From the NCBI RefSeq assembly GCF_949987515.2, contig NC_082699.1:78473458-78537457 (forward strand): 64,000 nt of DNA, given 5' to 3'. Source of the stretch: Delphinus delphis (Eukaryota; Chordata; Mammalia; Artiodactyla; Delphinidae). Position 1 is the first letter of the stretch; the number at the start of each line of letters is the position of its first letter. Shown one piece after another: positions 55,440-64,000 of this stretch. The notes beneath the pieces are model-generated. The model worked only from the letters and a program-made list of their open reading frames with translations, searched no databases and was not told where the DNA came from. The translations under genes were made by a program, and so were the position numbers.

Positions 55440-55850
55440 TGGTTTTATTGTAATCACTGAGCTATAAGACATATAAAATAAAATGTAAAAACCTTAAGAG
55501 TCCAGTTTGATGAGATTTGACAATTGTATACAGTAATTTCTAACAGCTCCAAGTTTCTGTCATACCACTTGGCATTTATTTCTCCTCCACCCTTAGAAGC
55601 AACCACTGGTATGATTTCTACTGCCATATATTAGTTGCAGCTGTTCTGGGCTTCATATAAGTGGGGTCATACATTTCATGCTCTTGTGTATCTGACTTTT
55701 TGTTCAACGTGTTTTGAGGACTCATTATTGTTGTTGAATATATCAATAGTTTGTTTCTTTTTATTGCTGAGTAGTAACAATAGTAGACATTGCATTGTAT
55801 GAATGTCTCACAACTTTGTTATCTATACTTTAGTTAATGGACAAAATAAT
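55440..55850 (-). repeat. Old L1 fragment, antisense
   Basis: AGTTTGATGAGATTTGACAA, CACCCTTAGAAGCAACCACTG, TTCATATAAGTGGGGTCATA, TTTGTTCAACGTGTTTTGAG and TTTTTATTGCTGAGTAGTAA are antisense L1 landmarks also found near 27.0-27.4 kb. Confidence 0.7.
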
Positions 55851-57004
55851 ATGTTAGATCATAACAAAATAGTAAGAGACAGAGAGGGCAGGAGAGGTGA
55901 GAGCTAAGCTGCCGATGACAGGGTAGACTTGGCTGTGGTTGTGATTTCCCCGAGGTCGCATATGTGCCATGGTGGTGGGTGCAGTGGGCAGGTGAGGGTG
56001 GTGGTGGACGCAGGGGCCAGGTGAGGGTGGTGGTGGTGGTCTTGGCACAGACTGAGGACAGTGGGGGCAGTAATGCCGGTCTGTTGAGCACAGTGACATT
56101 AGTGATGAACTGAGCAGTCCCTGCCATCAGGAGAGGCTCTGGTCTTGTGGCCAGTGGACATGGCTGTCCCCTCTGGCCAGGCCCTGGGTGACATCTGAAC
56201 TGAAGCCCCTGTGAGCGAGGCAGAGAGCAGACAGGAAGAGTTGTCTGGCTCCCACTTATCCAATAAGTGAGATGCTGAGAGCACGATTCAATAAAAGTCC
56301 TGTCACTTCAGTTTGGGGCTGTGCAGGAGCTGAAAAATTGATTTCAGGAGCAGACACCTTCTTCAGGGCAGGAGTGACGCCTCTTCCTTGGCAGAGAGAG
56401 AATGGGGTTTGCATTGGATTTTGCCTGAAGACATCACACATTGCTGTCCTTGCTGGTTGTCAGTGAGCCTGGGTGCTGAGGTGGAGGAGACGAGAGACGC
56501 ATCTCCCGGGCTGGCCCTGCTCCCCGCTAACCACATGACAGCACAGAACTGTGCATTCACACTCCACACTTCTCACGGGGTCGTGGAGATACACACACTC
56601 TCCCAGGGCAGTGGGGATACTTCTGTCCTGGTCACCACTCACAGGCCTGCCCACACCCTCCCAGCGCCTGCAGGGACAGGGAGAACTGCCATGCCTGAGG
56701 ACATCCTCCAGACCAGCCAGGACTGGGCCCTCCATGTTCAAAGCCAGTGCTTGGATCCTGGTCCAAGACAAGATTGATTCTACAGACAAAGGGGAAGGCA
56801 CCAGGCTGGGGCAGATTCTCTCCCCTTTGCAAGAGCCCCTGCTCTGGGTCTCATTTCCACCCAAGTGGGCAGCTGGGTTTGTTGACCACTGAGACCCTGA
56901 GCCTTTCTCTTATGTCTATTTATATAGAAAGGTGCTTTGCTCTGTTCAAGTGACCAGGTCAGGATCAGGGGCTGCCCTGACCTCCCTAGGCCTTGACTTT
57001 CTGC
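55851..57004. other. Unique noncoding DNA with a short GGT-rich tandem
   Basis: CAGGTGAGGGTGGTGGTGG starts at 55,989 and again at 56,018, giving a two-copy 29-bp tandem. The rest is unassigned; open frames on both strands look accidental. Confidence 0.4.
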
Positions 57005-57165
57005 TAGGAAGCAGTGTTGTTTAGTGGTTAAGAGCCAGCCTCAAACGTCTGACAGATGCAGGTTTGTATCTGAGTGTGTCGTTTTCTAGCTGGGACCCTT
57101 GGAAAGCCACGTACCTGCTCTGAGCCTCAGTTTCCTCATCTGTAAAATGGGGATTATCAAAGAGA
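57005..57165 (+). repeat. MIR SINE
   Basis: GTTGTTTAGTGGTTAAGAGC, TTGTATCTGAGTGTGTCG, TTCTAGCTGGGACCCTTGG, CTCTGAGCCTCAGTTTCCTC and ATCTGTAAAATGGGGATTAT form a nearly textbook MIR core. Confidence 0.85.
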
Positions 57166-57719
57166 ACTACCTACAAATAGCCCTGCAGTCCTGGAGCAGC
57201 TGGAAGTGTCCTGCAGGAGGGCTGTGCTGGGCTGTGGCCTGTGTCGATTCCCTTGTTTGGGGATATTCAAGTCTCGGTCCCAGCACCATGATGCCTGTGA
57301 TCAAGGACAAGCAGTCCATGTGATCTGAGCCCCTGTTATAAAATCAGGAGTAAAGTCAGACCAGAGCCATTCTTTCCAGTACGAATTCATCCCAGGTGTG
57401 GAGTGCCCATCATTTATGAATCCCTGCCCATGTTCTGTAGATGGTACCAAGGTGGGGTGAACCTGGGCCCTCCAGGGGGACATGCAGGTGGTGCTGACAT
57501 GGGGCAGAGCTGGGAAGGACCAAGAGATCTGAGAGGAGTTGGGATGAAAGGAAGAGTGTGGGGGAATTTCACCGCAAGGAAGCTGCAGGAAACCCAGCCG
57601 GGTGGTGAGGGTGCAAAAAGTAACAACGGATGAAGCAGAAAGGATAAAAATTCTAGAAACAGGCCCTGTGTACATGGGGATTCACTGTAACAGGAGGTGT
57701 TATCTTAAATAGCAAGGAC
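57166..57719. other. Unique noncoding DNA
   Basis: Nothing recognised. Confidence 0.3.
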
Positions 57720-58520
57720 AGGAGGAGGTATTCAAAAATTTGTCTTTGGATGATTGGCAATGAAGAAAAACATTAAGTTAAATATATACCCCATGTTATA
57801 CTCAAAAATGAATTCTAGACGAATTAAAAAAAACCCTTATTTTTGAAAAAAGCATAAAGTTCTTAAAATATAAGATAATAATATGCTTTAAAAATTTGGA
57901 GCTCAGGAGAAACCTCCAGGGAACACCTGAACCTGTAAGATATAAAGGAAAATATTGAAATATTTGAGGTCATTAAAAAAAAGAGTTTTCTGTATGGGAT
58001 AAAAAAAAAGTCACCATAAACAGGGTTAAAAAGACAGTAACAACCTGGAAAAAATATTTGCTAGATCTTTAAATAGAAATGATTAATATCCATAATATAT
58101 AAAGAGCACCCATGTATCAACAATAAGAGGTAAATTACACAGAGTGTGTATAGTTCAGGGCAGAAGAATCCAAACTCTCAACAGGAGATTAGAGATACTC
58201 AACTTCATCAGAAACCAGGGAAATGCAAATTAAAGCAATGGTGAGATTTACTTTTTTTTATCCAATAGCGTGGGAAATGTAAAAGATTGATCATATCAGG
58301 TGCCAGAGAGTGAGCGCACAGGAGGGGCACCTACATAACGCCAGTGAGAACATAAATTAGCACAGCCTCTTGAAAGACAAGTGACAAAATCTATCAAAAT
58401 GGGATTGACCAGCGATCCCACGTCTAGTGACCCGTCACAAAGAAAAGCATGTGAATATGCGTAACATATAAAGGCACCTTTCGTGAAAATCAGAGACCAT
58501 CAAAATGCTCATCAGTAAGG
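57720..58520 (+). repeat. Old L1-type LINE, sense ORF2 3' region
   Basis: AAACCCTTATTTTTGAAAAAAGC, GAAAATATTGAAATATTTGAGG, AATATTTGCTAGATCTTTAAA, AACTTCATCAGAAACCAGGG, AAATGCAAATTAAAGCAATGG, GTGAGAACATAAATTAGCAC and TCAAAATGCTCATCAGTAAG follow L1 ORF2 in sense. Frames are fully decayed. Confidence 0.65.
58366..58446 (+). repeat. Local duplication, copy 1
   Basis: 81 bp inside the old L1 that recur at 59,678-59,759 with about nine differences including one indel. Both share unusual words such as GGGATTGACCAGC and CACGTCTAGTGACC, which depart from the usual L1 text, so they are related by a local copy event rather than by two independent L1 insertions. Confidence 0.75.
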
Positions 58521-59129
58521 TGAGGTGATCCTTCCCCATGTCCTGGGGAAATAACCAGGAAAAAGAGGCAGGCAGACCCGTATCAGCTGATACAGCACCA
58601 CATCAAAATATTTTCAATGATTTGCAAAGAATCCCCTTGAGTGTGTGTGGATTTGTGTGGACAGGCCAGCTCGGCACAGGGGCTGCAGGGAGGGCGGAAC
58701 GGCTCTCTCTAAGGTGGGCAGGAGGCGGGAGGAGGGTGTTCAAGAGGAACTTTTCTGTTTTGCTCTCTCTCCTCCCATTTAATTTAAATACTTTGCAGCA
58801 AGAACCTAGGCGTGGACCCCTTGTCTAGCAGAGACCACAGGAGCACAGACTCCGTGGGAGAGTGAGGGCTGTGCACCTGTGTGGGCCAGGGGACTTGTCC
58901 CTTCCCTGCAGGCCTGGTGTCCCCAAAAGGTCTAGCTGCTCCTGGCCACCCCCAACCTACCTGTGCTAGGACCCCGGTCCGCCTCTTTGTGGGGTCGCCA
59001 GGCCGGTGCTCAGAAGGTGGTTGGTCTCAGACCGAGGATGCTGCCCTGAGGCCCAGCAGTCTCTGTGCTGGACCCATGCTCAGAACAGTGGGGCTTTCTA
59101 CAGACACGCAGACATTTGGTTATTGATCT
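58521..59129. other. Unique GC-rich noncoding DNA
   Basis: No exon or repeat recognised. Confidence 0.35.
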
Positions 59130-59670
59130 CTGGCTATTTTCCTAGGGCTGCCATAACAAACTGCCACAAACTTGATGGCTTAAAAAATCAAACAAATCGG
59201 GCTTCCCTGGTGGCGCAGTGGCTGAGAGTCCGCCTGCCAGTGCAGGGGGCGCGGGTTCGTGCCCCGGTCCGGGAGGATCCCATGTGCCGCAGAGCGGCTG
59301 GGCCCGTGAGTCATGGCCACTGAGCCTGCGCGTCCGGAGCCTGTGCTCCGCAGCGGGAGAGGCCACAGCGGTGAGAGGCCCGCGTACCGCAAAAAAAAAA
59401 AAAAAAAAAAAATCAAACGAACGTATTGTCTCCCAGTTCAGATGTCCAAAGTCAAGATGCCAGCAGGCCACACTCCCTCTGGATGTTCCAGAGGAGGAGG
59501 CTTCCTGGCTCTTCCAGCTTCTGGGGGCTGCAGGCGCTCCTTGGCTTGTGGTTGCATATTTTGGGGCTGATTTCCCACAGTCTCCTTTCCTCCAAGCTTC
59601 CAGCTCTGACAGCCAGGAGCACATCCCACTCGTCCTTCTGTTTCCTGCTCAACCAGCACAGAGCCTGGCA
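59130..59670 (+). repeat. LTR-like repeat of the TGGCTTAAAACAAC family, split by a SINE
   Basis: Left half: CTAGGGCTGCCATAACAAAC, TGCCACAAACTTGATGGC. Right half after the SINE: TGTCTCCCAGTTCAGATGTC, AAAGTCAAGATGCCAGCAGG, CTCTTCCAGCTTCTGGGGGC, CTTGGCTTGTGGTTGCAT. The two halves join into one element without the inserted SINE and one copy of its target duplication. Confidence 0.75.
59198..59406 (+). mobile_element. CHR-2-type SINE nested in an LTR-like repeat, with target-site duplication
   Basis: GGGCTTCCCTGGTGGCGCAG head, B box GGGTTCGTGCC near 59,251, GCCACTGAGCCTGCGCG block, GAGAGGCCCGCGTACCGC end, and an A-tail from 59,391. Target duplications AAAAAATCAAACAAAT (59,182-59,197) and AAAAAATCAAACGAAC (from about 59,407) differ at two places. 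Plus- and minus-strand open frames through it are artefacts. Confidence 0.93.
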
Positions 59671-59677
59671 CAGGGGG

Positions 59678-59759
59678 CCTCTTGAAAAGACAAGTGACAG
59701 AATCTATCAAGATGGGATTGACCAGCAACGCCACGTCTAGTGACCTGTCACGAAGAAAC
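59678..59759 (+). repeat. Local duplication, copy 2
   Basis: Matches 58,366-58,446 in the same orientation, about 1.3 kb away. It lies just after the LTR-like repeat and is isolated from any other L1 text, which argues that it was copied from the L1 at 58.4 kb. Confidence 0.75.
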
Positions 59760-59933
59760 GTGGCTCACACTGACCAGGAACAAATCAGCATCCTCTCCTC
59801 TTGAGCAGACTCTGGATTAAAACGGCAAAGTGCAAACCCTGAAGAGACTGGGGACTCACCCAGGAGGCGTAACATGAGGAAGAAACAGAGGCCAGGTCCA
59901 GTTTGTCCCTCCTCCTCACCCTGGAAGGTCCTT
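59760..59933. other. Spacer before the minisatellite
   Basis: Unique sequence, nothing recognised. Confidence 0.3.
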
Positions 59934-60239
59934 ACCGTGGAGGACGCGCCTGCATGACCTTCAGAGGCTGGACCGTGTGTCCCGACCGTGGAGGACGCGC
60001 CTGCCTGAACTTCAGAGGCTGGACCGTGTGTCCCGACCGTGGAGGACACGCCTGCCTGACCTTCAGAGGCTGGACCGTGTGTCCCGACCGTGGAGGACAC
60101 GCCTGCCTGACCTTCAGAGGCTGGACCGTGTGTCCCGACCGTGGAGGACGTGCCTGCCTGACCTTCAGAGGCTGGACCGTGTGTCCCGACCGTGGAGGAC
60201 GCGCCTGCCTGACCTTCAGAGGCTGGACCGTGTGTCCCG
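59934..60239. repeat. Six-copy 51-bp CpG-rich minisatellite
   Basis: Six tandem units of 51 bp (ACCGTGGAGGACGCGCCTGC, then CTGACCTTCAGAGGCTGG, then ACCGTGTGTCCCG). Because 51 is divisible by three and the unit has no stop in several frames, it yields open frames on both strands; the plus frame repeats the 17-residue unit DRGGHACLTFRGWTVCP. Copies differ at a few positions (ACGCG, ACACG, ACGTG; CCTGACC, CATGACC, CTGAACT). About five CpGs per unit give a small CpG-dense patch. No splice signals or gene context support coding. Confidence 0.95.
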
Positions 60240-61384
60240 AGGTCCTCGGCATCCCGGGGAGCGGGAGGTGCTTCCTCAGCCTTCTCTGTGCCGGTGGCAG
60301 CTGCATCCCCTTAATAAGCAGCCCCAGGGTTGAGCGGGGAAATCAGATCGGACAAGACCCTTTCTCACTGGCAGTTCGGTGACGAGAGGGATGTCATGTA
60401 GTGGTTCCAGTAAGAGACACCCGGAGGCCCTGGGAGGCTGTTCCCTCATCCAGGGCTCTGGCACAAGACACGCCTCCTTCCAGACAGAGGCCCACTCGAG
60501 AGCCTCGGGGGCTGCCCGGAGAAAACGCCTTGGCTCTGACTCCACGCCCCAGGAAGGAACCCGCTAAAGGCTACAGTTAAGCAGACTCCCTGAAGTCTGC
60601 TGTACGAGTTCACAGCACTCCCGCAAGCCAGGCCTGGGATACGAGAACTGCCGCAGGGCCGCATAGAGCAGGCCGAGGTCGGGCAGACAGGCTCGGCTGT
60701 AAGGAGGCCCGGCCACCCTCAGGCTGCGCTATGGCTCGCATGGCTGAGCGTGGCAGCCGTCTACAGGATGCCAGTGGGGCCCGTTTATGGGACGGCCACC
60801 CCGTGCAGGCATGCGACATGGCCTGGGGCTCAGCCCGCTGTGGGGTGGTGGCTGTCACACCCCTACGTGCACATGAGCAGAGTGTCCTTAGGGAGGTTAC
60901 TGACACACCCACTGCCAGACCGCCAGCAGGGAACAGACCGGGCGTGGGGGCCCAGGCCACACCTGCTGCCCCAGCCAGATGTCCAGGGAGGAGTAGAGAA
61001 GCTCCGGGCAGAGGAAGCCCTGCACAGAGGAGGGAGCCTGGAGGCAGAGGCAAGGCTGGGCCTCGCTCTGTGCCCTGCACCTGCAGCCATGCTGGGCTGG
61101 TCAGCGTCCCTCACAGGATCGTGGGTAGAACCCATGGGCCCCAGGGATAGCCCCCGTCCCCAGGAATGCTGGTGCCACTCCCATGGTCCCCCAGCACAGC
61201 CCTCTACACTACCCCCACACTGGCTCTCCCTGTCCCTGTCCCCGGGGAGGCTGCCCCTCTCCATCCCTTCTTCAAACAGCGGAGGTGGGGAGGGAAGAGG
61301 CAAAGGAGGTGGCGAGTCCTAAACCCTTCCTTCAAACAAGACACTTCCTGAACACCCCATGGTGTCATTTCTCCAGTCTTTTGA
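60240..61384. other. Unique GC-rich noncoding DNA
   Basis: No exon or repeat recognised. Long open frames on opposite strands (60,610-61,322) overlap and look compositional. Confidence 0.35.
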
Positions 61385-61460
61385 TCGTCCCTATTTAGTC
61401 ACTGCAGCAACTGAGGCCCGGGGAGCAGAAGCGACTTGCCCAGCACAGGCCACCAGCCTC
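61385..61460 (-). repeat. MIR SINE fragment, reverse
   Basis: CTGCAGCAACTGAGGCCCGG, GGAGCAGAAGCGACTTGCCC and AGCACAGGCCACCAGC resemble the reverse MIR phrase about GAAACTGAGGCACAGAG and ACTTGCCCAAGGTCAC. Confidence 0.45.
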
Positions 61461-63094
61461 TGCCTCAGGGGGCACTTTGCTCAGCAGTCAGCCCTCTACC
61501 TCCAGTTCCTCTTGTCCCCAGCCTGTAAGATGGGCTTAATTGCAGAGTCCCTGCAGTCAAGGCTGGAAGGTGGGGTCCCAAAGATTCCCGCCCTTCCCTG
61601 CCCATGGCCCCGGGAGTCTCCCCCCTTCCCTGGGTTCCCTCGTGTCCCCGCCTGGATGCCCCACGCCTGGCCCAGCTCCGGAGCCGCCCGCGCCTCACAG
61701 GAAGCCCGGCGGTGAATGGATTTGTCGGAAGGAACAGCAGAGCGAGACACCAGGCCCACTCTGCTCCCAGGTCCCAGCTCCCAGGGCTGGTGCCAGGTCC
61801 TGGCGGACAGGAACCCGCCGGCTGGGCCAGGAGGGAGGCTGGTGATCACTATTATTACAGCCAAATGGGGCGAACAAGGTAAAAAGCCCAGAAGACAGTG
61901 TAAGAACCATGATTGGCAGAATGTCTGCTCACCCCAGAGCAGGCGCCTGGGGCCTTCCGTGCTCTCTCTCAGTTGTTTTCTCTCGTGCTTCTTGTTTTTA
62001 CCAGCCTGAGATACACTAATTGACCAGAAGTGAAAATAGAAAAAAAAAAAGTCTCAGTTCTGCAAAGGAACGCAGCACCTGCACGAGCCCCTCCAATCCC
62101 CTCCGAGAAGAGCTGTGTCCCCACCACACAGCCACCCACCCTGCGGGTGGCACCGTACCCTGGGAGGCCAGAGCCTCGGCCTGTACCCAGAGGCGGCCTC
62201 CAGCTCTCACCCCTCCCGCAGCCTCCCCTTCAGCCTCCGTGAGCTCAGCTCCAGAGCCTCTGAGGAAGCTCCGGCTGTTCCCGCTGCGCTCCCTGTACGG
62301 GTGCCTGGCCCGCCCTGTCCTCCCTACCGAGTGTCCACAATGTTCCCCAGCGTGCCCCCCTCCCCCCAGGACACCCGTTCCTTCGTTCCTGGCTCGGTGC
62401 CACGGAGAGGACACACCCGAGTCCGTGTAATCTCCACCCCAGCAGTCACTTTCATCGGCTCCCTTTCAAAACTGAGGACCCCTGGCCTAGCCAGGTGTCA
62501 CCCCAAAGGCCACACGGTTAGGAGGTGGCTCAGCCGGCGCTCAGCCCGGCGCCAGCGCTGTTGGCCGCCGCGCAGCACTGCCCTCTGAGATGCCATGTGT
62601 CACAGCGTCAGGCGGCAGAGTGGCCCCTCTTTTGTGCCCGGGGGGTCATTCTGCCAGCTGACCTGACCACAAAACACAGAACAGAGCCACCCCCGGACTC
62701 CCTGCGTCCATCCAGGGTCTAACATTTCTCCTACACACCCTGAATTTCCTCCCGGGAAATTCAAATGGAGGTCAACGGAGGCCCTTAAGAAATGAGTCTC
62801 AGCTGCCTGGAGGGGTCAGGAAGCAGGAAGGAGAGAACCTGGCTCCCGAGGAAAGGGCGTGTGTGCACAGAGAAGGTGCCTGAGGACAGAGCAGGGGCAG
62901 GTTGTCTGGCAGCCTGGGGGCCACTCCTGGGAGGGTGATGGGCGGCTCCCCAGGAATCGGGAGGACCCAGGGGTGGGGGAGCAGCAGACGCTGGTATCTC
63001 CTCGGGTGCGTTGGCCCCTGTCCCAGTTTCCTGCTGTGGTTTGGAGCCCTGGGGCCGGCAGGGAGGCCGAGGAGGAGCTGCCAGCCCAGAGCTG
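61461..63094. other. Unique GC-rich noncoding DNA
   Basis: A small CpG cluster lies at 62,525-62,575 (AGCCGGCGCTCAGCCCGGCG, GGCCGCCGCGCAGC) but is too short for a CpG island. No exon or repeat recognised. Confidence 0.35.
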
Positions 63095-63265
63095 CTGTCC
63101 CGGATCCGGGCATGACGCATGCCGCTCGGGCTGTCAAGTTGACGTCCTCCATTAACGCTGCAATGCATTTTTAATACATTCCATTTTTCTTTAATTTCAG
63201 ATCGTATTGGGTCTGGTAGACTCTCTCTTCATTACTGAGTTGTGCATCGTTAAGCAGTGAGAATG
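63095..63265 (+). promoter_or_regulatory. Candidate conserved element or terminal exon
   Basis: A repeat-free block with CTGTCAAGTTGACGTCCTCC (a palindromic GACGTC and TGACG CRE-like word), ATTAACGCTGCAATGC, TTTTTAATACATTCC and CTTTAATTTCAG. The last is a strong splice acceptor at 63,200. Behind it one frame reads IVLGLVDSLFITELCIVKQ and stops at 63,258-63,260, so a short last exon is conceivable. The AT-rich TTAATA/TTAACG content also fits a noncoding element. I cannot choose between them. Confidence 0.3.
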
Positions 63266-64000
63266 GTTCCCCGGAGCGAGGTGGCCTCCTTCCCTCTTCC
63301 AGGGGCCCCTCCCTGGGAATCTACCCTTTGTGGTTCAGTTTAAAGGCACAGAGATGTGAAATTGCCTCCTCTAGACCCCAGAGCAGCTGCTGCCCCCACC
63401 CTCATTCTCTTCTCTCCCAGGCTGCTCCCACCTCACTCTGTAACCAACTCCCTCCCTGGGGGGACTGGGCTGGGGGATGGAGGGGAACCCTCATCTCCTG
63501 GGTGTCACTAGCCTGCTATGGCCCAGGCTCTCGCCACACATCTGACAGGGACTTCAGCGTCTGGGACAGGTCTGACTACTTCTCCTGACCTGCCTCCCAA
63601 ATCAGAAGGTCATGTTCAAGTTTCCACTGGGGACCCAGCCCTGAGTTGGCCCCTGTGGGAGAAACAAAGGAAGAAAATGCTTTCTGTTGACAGAGGCTTT
63701 AGGACTTAGTGGGAAACATGTGTGACCCCTGCACAGGAAGCATAGTCACTCCTGAGAGAAGGGTGTGCTGACGGGGCTGAGCAGTCAGGGCAGGCTTCTT
63801 GGAGGAGGAGGACCTGTGGGTCTTGCTCCGCTCTGCCGGCCAGATGGTCACCCACGTTGGACATGCAGCTCCCCAACAGTGTACTTTCTTCTCCATGTTT
63901 CCTTTGAACAAAGGTAAGAACAAACAAATGTGCAAACACAAGGAAGCAGCAGGGGGAGGGAGGAAATAGAGCACCTAGTTCCCTGCTCTGGAAGCTCCAG
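63266..64000. other. Unique noncoding DNA to the window end
   Basis: No repeat, exon or RNA gene recognised. Confidence 0.35.

Noticed and set aside
59934..60239. CRISPR-like regular repeats
   Set aside because: The units abut directly with no unique spacers, and the genome is mammalian. It is a minisatellite.
59903..60382. 159-codon frame with a repeated 17-residue unit, possible repeat protein
   Set aside because: The repetition is explained by a 51-bp minisatellite; several other frames on both strands are equally open and no splice or promoter context is visible.
62020..62588. Pro/Ser-rich frames of up to 157 codons
   Set aside because: Three frames are open at once in C-rich DNA; nothing in the peptides is recognisable.

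Overview
This is a 64 kb piece of a mammalian nuclear genome, not a microbial one. It has no dense run of ORFs and no operons. Almost everything recognisable is interspersed repeat, tandem repeat or unique noncoding DNA. The best lineage evidence is five tRNA-derived SINEs of the CHR group: four short CHR-2-type copies (29.7, 30.4, 41.3 and 59.2 kb) and one long CHR-1-type copy (18.2 kb). All begin with the CTTCCCTGGTGGC head and most have good target-site duplications. CHR-2 elements are known from whales, dolphins and hippopotamus, so a cetacean is the most likely source (inference from the repeat families). Older MIR, L2, L1M and LTR-like repeats, shared across placental mammals, fill much of the rest.

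Layout. 1-17 kb is fairly GC-rich and CpG-bearing. It holds old L1 3' ends, LTR-like repeats, a pair of diverged duplicate segments (2.2 and 4.0 kb), an ATC/ACC tandem array (8.58-9.07 kb) and several repeat-free stretches that look like conserved noncoding elements (6.7, 8.2-8.5 and 15.2-15.8 kb). 17-33 kb is AT-rich and dominated by LINEs, above all an old antisense L1 run (27-32 kb) cut by CHR-2 SINEs. 33-49 kb is mixed: MIRs, LTR-like repeats, a large CAC/CAT array (43.4-43.9 kb) with an internal 228-bp duplication, an element-like stretch at 44.5 kb, and two candidate coding exons of unknown genes at 47.4 kb (+) and 48.3-48.5 kb (-). At 49.62-51.03 kb sits a fairly young L1 with a 5' inversion and a 13-bp target-site duplication. 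52-58 kb is again LINE-rich. 58-64 kb is GC-rich, with an LTR-like element split by a CHR-2 SINE, an 82-bp local duplication, a six-copy 51-bp CpG-rich minisatellite (59.93-60.24 kb) and a possible conserved element or terminal exon at 63.1-63.26 kb.

I found no complete protein-coding gene, no structural RNA gene and no convincing promoter. The mix of gene-poor DNA with several TAAT-rich, repeat-free blocks would fit an intergenic or intronic regulatory landscape, but that is inference. I did not find a new biological system. The items most worth follow-up are the two candidate exons, the inverted L1, the minisatellite and the conserved-looking blocks.
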